A stretch of DNA of 64,000 nucleotides, taken from the NCBI RefSeq assembly GCF_000963925.1, contig NZ_BAMV01000018.1, positions 209,735 to 273,734 on the forward strand, given 5' to 3'. A program made the translations under genes and the position numbers. This DNA comes from Acetobacter cibinongensis (GTDB lineage Bacteria > Pseudomonadota > Alphaproteobacteria > Acetobacterales > Acetobacteraceae). The notes under the pieces were generated by a model. The model searched no databases and was not told where the DNA came from. It was given only the letters and a program-made list of their open reading frames with translations. This document shows, in pieces, positions 52,449-62,556 of the stretch. Position 1 is the first letter of the stretch. Each line of letters opens with the position of its first letter.

Positions 52449-54765
52449 ACTAGAACAGATTGCTGCCCGGCAGGACCGCGCTGCGAGCCTGAAAGCAAGC
52501 CGCCGCGGATTTTTGATGACCGCCATGGGGTCTGCCCTCATGTTTGGTTTTGCGCGGGAAAGCAAGGCAGCGCAGCTTTACCCGGCATCAGCCACCATGC
52601 CGGGCAATGGCGCGTTCGAACCCACTGTCTGGTGTTCCATCGGGCCGGACGGCACGGTCAACATCAATGTTATCCGCGCAGAAATGGGCCAGCATGTGGG
52701 CACTGCCCTCGCCCGTATTATTGCAGATGAAATGGAAGCGGACTGGAGCAAGGTCCAGATCACGCAGGTTGATACAGACCCCAAATGGGGCCTGATGGTC
52801 ACAGGTGGTTCCTGGTCCGTATGGATGACATGGGATGTCTTCCGTCAGGCTGGGGCTGCCGCACGCACCGTCATGGTGGAAGAAGGCGCCAAACTTCTTG
52901 GCACCTCTCCTGCCAACTGCATTGCCCGTAATGGTCGGGTTATCGCAGGCAGCAAATCCATCTCCTACGGTGACATTGTCAGCAAGGTGCACCCTACCCG
53001 CACTTTTACACCGGAAGAAATGGGCAAGCTCCCCCTGAAACCAGCGTCTGAACGCCGCCTGATTGGCAAGGACGTCAAGTCTCTTGATATTCCGGCTAAG
53101 ACGGATGGCTCTGCCATTTATGGTATTGATGCCAAGCTGGACGGCATGGTTTATGCCCGCCCCAAGCTGCCCCCAACCCGCTACGGCTCCAAAGTTGTTT
53201 CTGTAGATGATACGGACGCCAAAAAGGTTAAAGGCTATATTCGCTACGTTGTGCTGGAAGACCCGTCTGAAACGGTTCCCGGCTGGGTTGCGGTTCTGGC
53301 ATCTTCCTACCCGGCGGCCATTCGCGCCACGGATGCCCTGAAAGTTACCTGGACACCAGGCAAGACAGCCAAAGTGTCCGAGCAGGACATCATTGAGCAC
53401 GGCCGCAAGCAGATTGCTGAAAAAACCGGTGGCTCCTGCGTGTTTAATGACGCTGGCGTAGATGAGGCCTTCAAATCCGCAAAGCAGGTTTTTGAGCGCA
53501 CCTATACCTGTGCGTCCGTACTGCATTACCAGCTTGAACCCACTAACGCCCTTGCCCGCCTGCAGGATGGCAAGTGGGAAGTGCATTGTGGCAACCAGTG
53601 GCAGTCCCTGTTTCTGCCAGTCATTGCCAAAGCGCTTCAGGTGCCGGAAAGCGATGTGGTTATGCGCAGCTACCTGCTGGGGGGTGGCTTTGGTCGCCGC
53701 CTGAATGGGGACTACGCTGTGCCCGCAGCTCTGATTTCAAAAGCCATTGGTGGCAAGCCAGTCAAACTCATCCTTACCCGCTCGGATGACATGCTGTTTG
53801 ACTCCTTCCGCTCTCCGTCTATCCAGACCGTGCGCGTGGCGTTGGACGAACAGAAAAACCCGACCGGGTGGGAGCACCATGCCTCTGCTGGCTGGCCAAC
53901 GCGTGTTATGGCCGCAGCCTTCATGGAAAAAGGAGCCGATGGCAAACCCTACGACCAGTTTGCCATTGCGGGCGCTGACCACTGGTACGATGTTGGCCCC
54001 ATGCGCGTTCGCGCACTGGATAACGATCTGGCCAGCGATACCTTCCGCCCCGGCTGGCTGCGCTCAGTCAGCTCCGGCTGGACCCCTTGGGCTCACGAAG
54101 CTTTTCTGGATGAACTGGCACATGAACTGGGGAAAGACCCCGTTGACTTCCGCCTGTCCCTGCTGACAGCAAAAGGCCGCAATGCTGGCAAAGCACCGGA
54201 CTCAGTGGGCGGTGCCAAGCGTCAGGCTGACGTGCTGAAGCGTCTGGTGGAAAAATGTGGGTACGGGAAAACCACCCTGCCCAAAGATACAGCCATTGGC
54301 ATTGCCACCACCTTCGGGCAGGAACGCGCCATGCCAACCTGGACGGCTGGTGCAGCACAGGTGCATGTGGACCGCAAAACAGGTGTGGTAACCTGCCAGA
54401 AAATCTGGCTGGTGCTGGATGCTGGGACCATTATTGATCCCGATGGCGCTGCTGCCCAGACAGAAGGCGGCGCATTGTGGGGGCTGAGCATGGCTCTATT
54501 TGAGAACACAGAAATTGTCGATGGCAATGTGCGTGACCTCAATCTGAACAGCTACACGCCGCTTCGCATTGCCGATGCACCGGAAATCGACATTGAGTTT
54601 GTCGAAAGCACTGAAAAGCCGATGGGGCTTGGTGAACCGGGTGTGACCACTATTGGGGCAGCCATTGCGAACGGTGTGTTTAACGCTGTTGGCGTACGCC
54701 TGCGCCACCAACCCATCCGCCCGGCAGATGTGCTGAAGGGTTTGGCAGACCATAAGTCAGCGTAA
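52441..54765 (+). CDS. aldH: Aldehyde dehydrogenase molybdopterin large subunit
   Basis: Catalytic subunit of 774 residues, xanthine dehydrogenase family. A twin-arginine signal (SRRGFLMTAMGSALMFG) at about residues 19-35 sends the folded enzyme across the membrane. Characteristic segments are GPDGTVNINVIRAEMGQHVGT, WMTWDVFRQAGAA, YLLGGGFGRR and EKPMGLGEPG. The sequence follows the known Acetobacter/Komagataeibacter 75-kDa subunit closely from memory, which supports acetaldehyde-to-acetate oxidation on the periplasmic side. Nicotinate or isoquinoline dehydrogenases share the three-gene layout but fit less well. A start 18 bases upstream has no advantage over the ATG chosen. Confidence 0.93.
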   Translation: MGKLEQIAARQDRAASLKASRRGFLMTAMGSALMFGFARESKAAQLYPASATMPGNGAFEPTVWCSIGPDGTVNINVIRAEMGQHVGTALARIIADEMEADWSKVQITQVDTDPKWGLMVTGGSWSVWMTWDVFRQAGAAARTVMVEEGAKLLGTSPANCIARNGRVIAGSKSISYGDIVSKVHPTRTFTPEEMGKLPLKPASERRLIGKDVKSLDIPAKTDGSAIYGIDAKLDGMVYARPKLPPTRYGSKVVSVDDTDAKKVKGYIRYVVLEDPSETVPGWVAVLASSYPAAIRATDALKVTWTPGKTAKVSEQDIIEHGRKQIAEKTGGSCVFNDAGVDEAFKSAKQVFERTYTCASVLHYQLEPTNALARLQDGKWEVHCGNQWQSLFLPVIAKALQVPESDVVMRSYLLGGGFGRRLNGDYAVPAALISKAIGGKPVKLILTRSDDMLFDSFRSPSIQTVRVALDEQKNPTGWEHHASAGWPTRVMAAAFMEKGADGKPYDQFAIAGADHWYDVGPMRVRALDNDLASDTFRPGWLRSVSSGWTPWAHEAFLDELAHELGKDPVDFRLSLLTAKGRNAGKAPDSVGGAKRQADVLKRLVEKCGYGKTTLPKDTAIGIATTFGQERAMPTWTAGAAQVHVDRKTGVVTCQKIWLVLDAGTIIDPDGAAAQTEGGALWGLSMALFENTEIVDGNVRDLNLNSYTPLRIADAPEIDIEFVESTEKPMGLGEPGVTTIGAAIANGVFNAVGVRLRHQPIRPADVLKGLADHKSA

Positions 54766-54789
54766 GCTGGTGAGGGTATAGACTACTCA

Positions 54790-54833
54790 AACGGCGTTAC
54801 TATTTGCTTTGCAACAGTAACGCCGTTTTTTAT
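54790..54833 (+). terminator. Terminator after aldFGH
   Basis: Arms AACGGCGTTACT and AGTAACGCCGTT with a loop of about 14 bases, followed by TTTTT. Confidence 0.9.
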
Positions 54834-54856
54834 TGTCTCCGATCAAATAAGTAATT

Positions 54857-55021
54857 TTACGGGTGGCCTGCTTTAACGGCCTGATAATACTCATCTACTG
54901 TAAGCGTATGAGTCAGATAAAAACCACGGTACGCATCAGATACGGACGGGTGAAGCCCTGTGTAAAAACCAAAGGCATCAAATGCCAACAAACAGACTAT
55001 GATGAGAATTTTAATACGCAT
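54857..55021 (-). CDS. Small single-helix membrane protein coupled to the PIG-V-like gene
   Basis: Fifty-four residues beginning MRIKILIIVCLLAFDAFGFY, with one predicted helix or signal anchor, then a short polar part ending VKAGHP. Its ATG shares one base with the stop of the upstream mannosyltransferase gene (TAATG), so translation is coupled. The shared organisation suggests work with that enzyme, but no family is recognised. Confidence 0.6.
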   Translation of the reverse strand: MRIKILIIVCLLAFDAFGFYTGLHPSVSDAYRGFYLTHTLTVDEYYQAVKAGHP

Positions 55022-56145
55022 TACATCACCCACCGTCTCTGATTATACCACAGAATAGTTGTAACAACATGCAACAAGACCATGCCCACAAACACACACC
55101 CCATAAAACGGCGTGACCGCGACACTGTGGCATATGCCAGAAACTGTATTGTAAATGGATTACTGAAAATAAACCGCTCTATAGACTCTACACCTGTGGA
55201 TGAAGCAAGCAGTGCGGTTACGCCAACAACAAGAGCGTTCAAGCTCCATTGCTGTTTGCACATTCTCCAGATGACGATAAAGCCCAAGACAGCAAAAATA
55301 CCGTATTTAACCTGATGCTTATTTGTAAATGCATCGGCAACATGCTTCAGGAAAAAGCCAAAATGCCTATTCCATGCAATTTGCACATGCGCAAAGGCAA
55401 ACCCATCTCCCATAATGTGGAAAAGGTATAAAACGTAAAGCGATAACCCGGCCCCCGCAGCACTGACCAGAAGTAAGCTGTCTGTAACTCTCTCTTTTTG
55501 CGCCAGACGTTCCTTGGGCCATGAATGGAGCAACCACCATGCAGCCATCACAATCGCCATAACAAAGCCAGTTGGCCGTGCCAGTGCCATCAGCGCACAG
55601 ATAAGAGCAGCCCATACGACTTTATGGCTACGAAGTGCAACAACAGTACCGACAAGAAGAACGCCGTAAATTCCTTCTGAATACTGCGCCATGTACCAAA
55701 TATTAAATGGGTAGCAGACGAAAAAAAGCGCAAATAATAACCTGTCTACCGGCATACGCCGCAAGACAAGGTCACGATAGCTCAGGAAAATCAGTACCGG
55801 CCAAAGCAGAAGATTGACAAGCAGGCCTGAGGTTTTTGCACTCAAAAAACTCACGCTCTTCAGGCCACTTACCAATAAGGGGTAAAGTGGAAAAAACGCC
55901 CAGTTTGCCTGCGTTCGCCGCGAGGCATCATCAAGCAGCGGCAGCGTTGTGTAACCATCTGTCACAACACTCATATACCAGGAGCAATCCCACTGACAGG
56001 ACGCTGAAATAAACCCACCCCAAGGTAGTGCAATAAGTGCTGAAAAAAATACGCCTAACAGACAACATAGACCAATGACCACGCCAAATTGCCCGTCAGA
56101 GGAATTGGCTATCCCCTGCACACGACACAATATTTTTCCAAACAT
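55021..56145 (-). CDS. PIG-V-like mannosyltransferase (GT-C type)
   Basis: Polytopic membrane protein of 374 residues with about nine hydrophobic helices. The first loop holds WDCSWYMSVVTDGY, matching the W-D-x3-Y-x3-(A/V)-x2-G-Y motif of the PIG-V/GPI mannosyltransferase 2-like family, whose bacterial members use polyprenyl-linked sugars. Later FFPLYPLLV and YPFNIWYMAQYSEG also fit. In bacteria there is no GPI, so the acceptor is probably a cell-surface glycan or glycoprotein. It is slightly AT-rich compared with its surroundings and no other glycan gene is adjacent apart from the tiny coupled gene. Confidence 0.72.
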   Translation of the reverse strand: MFGKILCRVQGIANSSDGQFGVVIGLCCLLGVFFSALIALPWGGFISASCQWDCSWYMSVVTDGYTTLPLLDDASRRTQANWAFFPLYPLLVSGLKSVSFLSAKTSGLLVNLLLWPVLIFLSYRDLVLRRMPVDRLLFALFFVCYPFNIWYMAQYSEGIYGVLLVGTVVALRSHKVVWAALICALMALARPTGFVMAIVMAAWWLLHSWPKERLAQKERVTDSLLLVSAAGAGLSLYVLYLFHIMGDGFAFAHVQIAWNRHFGFFLKHVADAFTNKHQVKYGIFAVLGFIVIWRMCKQQWSLNALVVGVTALLASSTGVESIERFIFSNPFTIQFLAYATVSRSRRFMGCVFVGMVLLHVVTTILWYNQRRWVM

Positions 56146-56294
56146 GCTTCGCTTTTACCTAGATAAAAAACATAGTCTTACAAACTTAAAATCGGGCTTT
56201 TTATAATAGTTCTATGAAAAATTTCTTCATTATTTTTTATGGAGTGTCACATCCTGAAACCAGAAAGGCAAAAATATGCCTGACCCTCAGTACC

Positions 56295-56338
56295 GTGCCC
56301 GCCTTGAGCCTGACCAACAAGGCGGGAGCACAGCATTT
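56295..56338. terminator. Hairpin downstream of sufE
   Basis: Arms GTGCCCGCCTT and AAGGCGGGAGCAC pair with one bulged A. The T-run lies on the plus-strand side only, so its use for the leftward hslVU-sufE transcript is uncertain. Confidence 0.5.
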
Positions 56339-56361
56339 TTCACAAAATAATTAAGCGCTGA

Positions 56362-56796
56362 TTACTGGGCCGCAGCAGAACGGATGGCACGCGCCATGGC
56401 TTCTACGCCATTGCCCCGGTTAGTAGAAAGAGCCTGCACCAAACCCAGATCATGCAGAAATTTAGGGTCTGTTTGCAAAATTTCAGCTTTAGGCCGACCG
56501 GAATAAACCCGCAGAAGTAACGCCACCAGACCACAAACAATGGCGGCATCAGAAAGGCCTGCAAAATACAGGTCTTCCCCCTCCGTCCGGGCCTCCAGCC
56601 ATACCTGACTTTGGCAACCGGGAACCCGGTGTGCATCATCACACCATTCCTTGGGGAAATCAGGCAGCTTACGGCCCATTTCTATGATGTACTGGTAGCG
56701 CTCCATCCAGTCATCAAACAAGTCCAACTCATCGCGTATGGCCTCAATTGCTTCAGCAGCAGTATCTTCCTGAGGCAGTACAAAAGGTGCGTCCAT
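56362..56796 (-). CDS. sufE: Cysteine desulfuration protein SufE
   Basis: Sulfur-acceptor protein of 144 residues that takes persulfide from the cysteine desulfurase SufS for Fe-S cluster assembly. The catalytic cysteine is C61 in VPGCQSQVW, and the C-terminal GLVQALSTNRGNGVEAM is conserved. Its start overlaps the hslU stop by one base (TAATG), so it is translated with hslVU; other suf genes are not present here. Confidence 0.93.
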   Translation of the reverse strand: MDAPFVLPQEDTAAEAIEAIRDELDLFDDWMERYQYIIEMGRKLPDFPKEWCDDAHRVPGCQSQVWLEARTEGEDLYFAGLSDAAIVCGLVALLLRVYSGRPKAEILQTDPKFLHDLGLVQALSTNRGNGVEAMARAIRSAAAQ

Positions 56797-58109
56797 TAGA
56801 GAATAAACCGGCTAAGATCACCCTTGCGGGCCAGAGGAGCCACCTTGTCCTGTACGAGCGAGGCAGCAACGGTCACATGCTCGCCCTTACGGTCCGATGC
56901 TGTGAAAGAGATCTCTTCCAACAGCTTTTCGAGCACCGTGGCAAGACGCCGTGCACCAATATTTTCAACACGCTCGTTAATATCTGCAGCAAGTTCCGCC
57001 AGCGCGTCAATTGCCCCATCTTCAAACGTCAAGGTCACCCCCTCAGTTTGCAGGAGCGCCGAATACTGTTTGAGCAGAGAATGCTCAGGGTCTGTCAAGA
57101 TACGCCGTAGGTCGTCCCGGCTCAAAGGCTGCAATTCCACCCTGATGGGTAAACGCCCCTGCAATTCCGGCAGCAGGTCAGACGGTTTAGCCAGATGAAA
57201 AGCCCCTGACGCAATAAACAGAATATGATCCGTTTTAACCGGGCCATATTTTGTGGAAACTGTTGTCCCCTCAATCAAAGGCAGCAGATCACGCTGCACC
57301 CCTTCACGGGACACATCGCCTCCTTTTGTGCCGTTTTCTGAAGCGCGGGCGCACACCTTGTCAATTTCATCAATAAAGACAATGCCGTTATCCTGGGCGT
57401 GGGCCACTGCCTCACGCGTAAGGGCTTCATTATCCAGCAGCTTGTCCGCTTCTTCCCGCTCCAGGTAAACGCGGGCTGTCGCAACCTTCAGTTTACGTTG
57501 CTGCGGTGCGCGGTTCATGAAGCCTTTCATCATCTCACCAAAGTTGATGACATTCCCCGGCATGACACCGGGCATCTCGCCCGTGCCAGATGGGGCGGCT
57601 TCTACAACCTGAATATCCACTTCCTTGTCTTCAAGCTGACCAGACCGCAGCATGGTCCGAAATTTGCTTTTGGTATCAGCAGACGCACCTTGCCCTACCA
57701 GAGCCTCTACCAAACGCTCTTCTGCCGCCTGCTCAGCCTTTGCTTTCACATCGCGCCGCCTGACATCACGGAGCATGGTAAGGGAGGCTTCCACCAGATC
57801 ACGAATAATGCTGTCTACATCCCGACCGACATAGCCAACTTCTGTAAATTTTGTTGCTTCAATTTTCAGAAACGGGGCCTGAGCCAGCTTGGCAAGCCTA
57901 CGGGCAATTTCGGTTTTCCCGCAGCCGGTTGGCCCGATCATGAGGATATTCTTGGGTACAACCTCTTCACGCATACCGTCTGCCAACTGCGCCCGCCGCC
58001 AGCGGTTGCGCATGGCTATGGCAACGGCACGCTTGGCATCCGCCTGCCCTACAATAAAGCGGTCCAGCTCAGAGACAATTTCACTCGGGGAAAATGTTGG
58101 TGCTTCCAT
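56796..58109 (-). CDS. hslU: ATP-dependent protease ATPase subunit HslU
   Basis: AAA+ unfoldase of 437 residues that feeds HslV. Features: [21 protein letters not shown] start, Walker [26 protein letters not shown] pore-loop segment, Walker [11 protein letters not shown] and sensor region [15 protein letters not shown], with the C-terminal LSRFIL needed to activate HslV. GGGGGAG lies before the ATG. It follows hslV by 12 bases. Confidence 0.97.
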   Translation of the reverse strand: MEAPTFSPSEIVSELDRFIVGQADAKRAVAIAMRNRWRRAQLADGMREEVVPKNILMIGPTGCGKTEIARRLAKLAQAPFLKIEATKFTEVGYVGRDVDSIIRDLVEASLTMLRDVRRRDVKAKAEQAAEERLVEALVGQGASADTKSKFRTMLRSGQLEDKEVDIQVVEAAPSGTGEMPGVMPGNVINFGEMMKGFMNRAPQQRKLKVATARVYLEREEADKLLDNEALTREAVAHAQDNGIVFIDEIDKVCARASENGTKGGDVSREGVQRDLLPLIEGTTVSTKYGPVKTDHILFIASGAFHLAKPSDLLPELQGRLPIRVELQPLSRDDLRRILTDPEHSLLKQYSALLQTEGVTLTFEDGAIDALAELAADINERVENIGARRLATVLEKLLEEISFTASDRKGEHVTVAASLVQDKVAPLARKGDLSRFIL

Positions 58110-58121
58110 GGTCTCTCCCCC

Positions 58122-58718
58122 TCACTCTGCCACTGAGCGCGCGGAGAGTGTTTCTACACGCACGGAATGATTGGTATAAACACAAATATCGCCAGCAATT
58201 TTCATAGAGCGGCGTGCAATGTCCTCTGCACTCAGCCCATCAACCGTCAGCAGGGCGCGTGCAGCAGACAGCGCAAAATTACCACCTGACCCAATGGCGA
58301 TAATGCCATCTTCTGGCTCCAGTACGTCCCCATTCCCGGTTAGCGTGAAGGAATGCTCAGCGTCCGCCACGGCCATCATGGCTTCCAACCGACGAAGGTA
58401 GCGGTCTGTCCGCCAATCCTTTGCCAGTTCAACACATGCGCGTTCCAACTGATTGGGGTAGCGCTCCAACTTGGCTTCCAGGCGTTCCAGCAGCGTAAAT
58501 GCGTCTGCCGTAGCCCCCGCAAACCCGGCCAGAATGGACCCTGATGGCCCTATACGCCGCACTTTGCGGGCGTTGCCTTTTATGACGGTGCTGCCAAGCG
58601 TTACTTGGCCGTCACCCGCCATGGCGACATCCGGCCCACGCCGTACACAGAGGATAGTGGTCCCGTGCCATCCCACGGGATCATGCGGAGAGGAGGCTGA
58701 ATGAAAGCTTTGCATCAT
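58122..58718 (-). CDS. hslV: ATP-dependent protease peptidase subunit HslV
   Basis: Threonine peptidase of the proteasome-like HslVU complex. [10 protein letters not shown] shows the cleavage site; T20 from the chosen start would become the N-terminal catalytic Thr1, and [12 protein letters not shown] follows. The propeptide of about 19 residues is normal. Start is unclear: two adjacent ATGs at 58718 and 58715 and an upstream one at 58754, none with a strong ribosome site. Confidence 0.95.
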   Translation of the reverse strand: MMQSFHSASSPHDPVGWHGTTILCVRRGPDVAMAGDGQVTLGSTVIKGNARKVRRIGPSGSILAGFAGATADAFTLLERLEAKLERYPNQLERACVELAKDWRTDRYLRRLEAMMAVADAEHSFTLTGNGDVLEPEDGIIAIGSGGNFALSAARALLTVDGLSAEDIARRSMKIAGDICVYTNHSVRVETLSARSVAE

Positions 58719-58763
58719 AGTCACAAAACATAGGTGCTCGCCACGCCAGCACAAGAGGCAAGG

Positions 58764-60770
58764 CTACGCAGCCAGCATGGCTCTGACATCCGCCAGCAAG
58801 GCATCCCGCGTGTAGGGCTTGTGCAGAACAGTGACACCAGTAGGCAACAAGCCCAGATCTGTATAGCCTGTGACAAACAGAACCGGCAGATGCGGCCTTT
58901 GCTGCTGTATGCGCCGTGCGGCCTCGTTCCCATTCATGCCGGGCATCATGACATCCATTACGACCAGAGCAATTGCTGGGTTTTTTTCAACTATAGCAAG
59001 TGAGTCCTGTCCGCTGGAGGCTTCCACAACATCATACCCTGCCCGCCGGAGGAAACCAGCCGTGACCGCCCGTACTCCGGGTTCATCATCCACCACGAGA
59101 ATAACGTTGCCAGCCTGTAAATCAGGCAGTGCGGGGCGCGGCTTTTGGGGAAGCGGCGTTACGCCTTGCTGCATAATCGGGTGGTTGGTGTTGGCGGCCA
59201 TGGCAGGCAACCAGAGCTCGATGGACGTACCGCCACCGGGCACGCTGTCCACGCGCACCTCGCCACCGCAATGGTTGATGAAACCATAAATCATGGACAG
59301 GCCCATGCCCGTGCCCTGCCCCATGTCCTTGGTGGTAAAGAACGGGTCAAAAATACGGGCCTGCATTTCCTCGGTCATGCCTACGCCGGTATCCAGCACC
59401 TGCACAACCACCCATGCATCTCCCGGCACGCCAGAGGAGGTACGCCCCAGCAAGCGGGCGCTTTTTCTTACGGACACGCTGATGGCGCCATCATCCGGCT
59501 GTGCATCCTGCGCGTTGACGCACAGATTAAACACCGCCAGCTCAAGCTGGATGGCGTCTGTCCAAACAACAGGCAACGCCTCATCCGGCAGGTTAAACTG
59601 CACACCACTAATACGCCCCGCCGCTTCAAGACTATCCGCACCCAAAGCGTCCTGAAGGTCCTGCGGGACCTTCCCGTGCATCATAAAGCCTTCAAGATCC
59701 CGCAACAGGGCAACAACATCCACCTGCTGGCAGGACAAATGGCGCGGGCGGCTGAAGTCCAGCAACTTCTGTGTCAGCACACTGCCACGGCGCGCGGCTT
59801 CCATGGCGTTGCCATACAGGCGCACAACGCTGGGCTGCTGCGGGGGCTCAAGGTCCTGAACCAGTTCCAGAGACCCCATGATAGCGGTGAGCAGATTATT
59901 GAAATCATGCGCAATGCCGCCAGCCAACGTGCCAATGGCCTGCATTTTCTGGGCTTGCCGCAAACGCTGCTCAAGATTGAGCAAATCCGTAACATCCCGG
60001 TCTATCACAATGGAATAATCAACCAGATCGGACGACGCGCGCGGCACTTCCTCTCCGTCATTCCCATTGCCAAGACGGATACGTGTCAGATCATGCCAGC
60101 GCACCTGCCCGGAAGGTGTGGAAAGCTTGAGTACCTGCTGGTCTCGCCCCCCACCTGACAGAACAGGTTTTGCTTCATCCAGGCTAGCCAGACGGTCGCC
60201 ATCCACAAGTTCATCTTCTTTTTTGCCAAGGCAGTCCTGAACAGAGTGTCCAAGCTGCTTGGCCATCTGCGCATTAATACGGATAAAGCGGCCCTGTTCG
60301 TCCTTGAACGCAAGGCCAAAGGGCAGGTTATCCAGCAGGCTCCGTAACAGCCGCTGCTCACAGTCCAGTTCTTTTTCCAATTCGTACCGACGGGCAGCCT
60401 GCCCCACCATGGACAGTAAGGTTTCACCATCCCAGGGTTTGTACGCAAAAAAGGAAATCTGCCCCCGGTTCAACGCGGCTTCCACAGCTGTAATATCTGC
60501 ATAGCCTGTCAGCAGGATGGCACCGGCGGATGAGATATGGCGTGCCTGCGCCAGAAAGGCATCGCCAGTCATGTTGGGCATACGCTGATCAGAAATAATA
60601 ACGGCAACATCAGGCTGCTGCGCAAGAATAGCCAACCCCTGCTGACCAGAAGATGCCGTGTAAACCTGATAACTGTCTTCCAGCAGATCTGTCAGGGCGA
60701 CAAGTATTTCCGGCTCATCGTCTACAATCAGAACGATCGCCCTGCGCTTCAACTCAGGCAGCGTTGTCAC
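58764..60770 (-). CDS. Hybrid histidine kinase, REC-PAS-HK-REC
   Basis: Protein of 668 residues with no membrane helix. N-terminal receiver (residues about 12-125, phosphoacceptor D61, K111), a PAS-like segment (about 145-265), a HisKA domain with H288 in GGIAHDFNN, a HATPase domain (N box NLCVNAQDA, G boxes DTGVGM and GTGMGL), and a C-terminal receiver (D606 in VVMDVMMPG). It probably takes its input through the first receiver from the kinase encoded upstream. The GTG start has GGAG seven bases before it. Output target unknown; no DNA-binding domain is present. Confidence 0.88.
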   Translation of the reverse strand: MTTLPELKRRAIVLIVDDEPEILVALTDLLEDSYQVYTASSGQQGLAILAQQPDVAVIISDQRMPNMTGDAFLAQARHISSAGAILLTGYADITAVEAALNRGQISFFAYKPWDGETLLSMVGQAARRYELEKELDCEQRLLRSLLDNLPFGLAFKDEQGRFIRINAQMAKQLGHSVQDCLGKKEDELVDGDRLASLDEAKPVLSGGGRDQQVLKLSTPSGQVRWHDLTRIRLGNGNDGEEVPRASSDLVDYSIVIDRDVTDLLNLEQRLRQAQKMQAIGTLAGGIAHDFNNLLTAIMGSLELVQDLEPPQQPSVVRLYGNAMEAARRGSVLTQKLLDFSRPRHLSCQQVDVVALLRDLEGFMMHGKVPQDLQDALGADSLEAAGRISGVQFNLPDEALPVVWTDAIQLELAVFNLCVNAQDAQPDDGAISVSVRKSARLLGRTSSGVPGDAWVVVQVLDTGVGMTEEMQARIFDPFFTTKDMGQGTGMGLSMIYGFINHCGGEVRVDSVPGGGTSIELWLPAMAANTNHPIMQQGVTPLPQKPRPALPDLQAGNVILVVDDEPGVRAVTAGFLRRAGYDVVEASSGQDSLAIVEKNPAIALVVMDVMMPGMNGNEAARRIQQQRPHLPVLFVTGYTDLGLLPTGVTVLHKPYTRDALLADVRAMLAA

Positions 60771-62556
60771 TGCGCTTCTCCTCTACAGGCCGATACGGCA
60801 CGCGCAAAGTAAAACAGGCCCCGCCATTTTGCATGTTGGTCACAACAACACTCCCACCATGAGCCTGTACAACGCCATAAGCTGTGGCCAGCCCTAGCCC
60901 AGTCCCTGAGCCTACAGGTTTTGTTGTAAAAAAGGGTTCAAATATCCGTTCCTGCAAGCTTTCCGGAACACCTGGGCCTGTATCACTAATGCGGATGACA
61001 TAATCCTGACCGGACTCCCGGTCCGCAGCATCTTCCAGAGCGGAGAAAATCTCTATTTTATCGTTCTGAGTGTTTTTATATTCTTTTTTTTCTGAACTGC
61101 GTTTTTCTAAAATAGCATCTGCCGCATTACTCACAATATTCATCACCACCTGATTAACCAATGCTGCCTGACAAAACAGTTCGGCAGGGGCATCCAAGTG
61201 GCAGGAAACCTGAATTTCCTGCCCCAATTTGGGAGCCAAAAGTGTTAACACCATACTCAGGGCTTCAGGCACGTCCAGACGCGCAAATTCCCCCTCTTCC
61301 AACCGCGAAAAACGACGCAGACTGGCTACAAGGTCGCGCATTCGTGATAACCCGATCAGGGAAGCTGAAAGCCGTTCTCCCCCTTTGCCCAGTGCGGCCT
61401 CTGCCTCCTGAAGGTCGCCGTCCTGCACCGCCGCCAAAGCACGAGAAATGCTCCGGCTTACCGTATTCTCATGCGCAAGCACAAAAGCCAGCGGGTTGTT
61501 GAACTCATGCGCAATACCGGCGGCCAGTTCCCCCAACGAGGCCATTTTGGCCGACTGAACAAGCTTGGCCTGTGCTTCAATCAGTTTGCGGTTTGCCGCA
61601 GCAAGGTCTGCGTTGACGCGGCGCAGGGCATCAGCCAAAGCCATACGCGCGCGCGCACTTTCAATATGCGCATCTTCCCGGCGCATTTCGTCCTGCAAAA
61701 TTTTGCGGCGGATCAAACTGCCAATACGGGCCATGAGCAGGTCTGCGGAAATCGTCGCATCCACCAGGTCATCCACACCCGCGCCAAAGGCAATAGTGGC
61801 GGTCTGGCCAACAACCTGCCCGCTTGGCACCATACCCAGAATCCGGGTGCATTGCCGGTTGCGCCGCCGGAGCGCCACAAGCGTACGGGCCACTTCCAGA
61901 CCATCGAACTGCGGGCACGAAAGGTCCACCAACACACAATCAGGATGATAGTGCGGCGCGGTCGTGTCGCCTGACTCAAGCTGAGTTACATCTTCCAGCA
62001 AAGTTGCCGTGTCTCCGCTTTTGCGGAGAAGGGTCAGGAGGGCGGGCTCATTTCCAGCACTGTCCTGACCCGCCGGTATGGCATGTGGCCATGACCACAA
62101 AAGGCCTCCGGGTGCTGTCACGACCATGACAGAAGGAGCCTGAAACGTAGCTCCCTCGCGCATGGGCAAATCATCTTCATATTCACGCAGCAGCGTACAG
62201 ATGCGGAACATAAGCAGCAGGGGGTCCGACGTCACGCAGAAGCAGGCATCAGCCCCACGCTCGAGCATTTCTTTTTCAAGCTGAGGGTCTGCGGTTTCCG
62301 TCAGCACAACAATCGGGATACCACGTGTGACAGCGTTTAGCCTGAGCTTTTGGCTCAAGTGAATGGCTGTCATATCCCCCAGATCAGACGGGACAACCAG
62401 CAGTTCGGGCAAAGCCTGCTCAAACGCAGTAAAGGCCGAAGCCCCGTTGGGCAGCACGCGAACAGAAAACCCACGCTGTTGCAGGAGATGCACAAACCGC
62501 TCTTCTACGGCGCTTGCAAGCCCCGCAAGCCAGACCGTGCAGGACAAAAAATTCAT
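60754..62556 (-). CDS. Histidine kinase with two N-terminal receiver-like domains
   Basis: Protein of 600 residues from the ATG with GGAGGGG eight bases upstream; the frame is open to a TTG at 62631. The first receiver-like region (about 4-125) lacks a proper acidic phosphoacceptor (LLVVPSDLG). The second (about 165-285) keeps D211 in VLVDLSCP. A coiled coil (about 295-335) leads to a HisKA domain with H350 (AGIAHEFNN) and a HATPase domain (NIVSNAADA, DTGPGVP, GTGLGL). No membrane helix, so it is cytosolic. Its stop overlaps the next kinase start by 17 bases, so both are made together and likely form one phosphorelay. Confidence 0.85.
   Translation of the reverse strand: MNFLSCTVWLAGLASAVEERFVHLLQQRGFSVRVLPNGASAFTAFEQALPELLVVPSDLGDMTAIHLSQKLRLNAVTRGIPIVVLTETADPQLEKEMLERGADACFCVTSDPLLLMFRICTLLREYEDDLPMREGATFQAPSVMVVTAPGGLLWSWPHAIPAGQDSAGNEPALLTLLRKSGDTATLLEDVTQLESGDTTAPHYHPDCVLVDLSCPQFDGLEVARTLVALRRRNRQCTRILGMVPSGQVVGQTATIAFGAGVDDLVDATISADLLMARIGSLIRRKILQDEMRREDAHIESARARMALADALRRVNADLAAANRKLIEAQAKLVQSAKMASLGELAAGIAHEFNNPLAFVLAHENTVSRSISRALAAVQDGDLQEAEAALGKGGERLSASLIGLSRMRDLVASLRRFSRLEEGEFARLDVPEALSMVLTLLAPKLGQEIQVSCHLDAPAELFCQAALVNQVVMNIVSNAADAILEKRSSEKKEYKNTQNDKIEIFSALEDAADRESGQDYVIRISDTGPGVPESLQERIFEPFFTTKPVGSGTGLGLATAYGVVQAHGGSVVVTNMQNGGACFTLRVPYRPVEEKRSDNAA

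Noticed and set aside
52588..53586. A 332-codon open frame antisense to aldH
   Set aside because: It mirrors the strong codon bias of aldH on the other strand; the encoded sequence has no motif and aldH is unambiguous.
59145..60158. A 337-codon open frame antisense to the hybrid kinase
   Set aside because: His- and Gln-rich shadow of a real kinase with all catalytic boxes on the minus strand.
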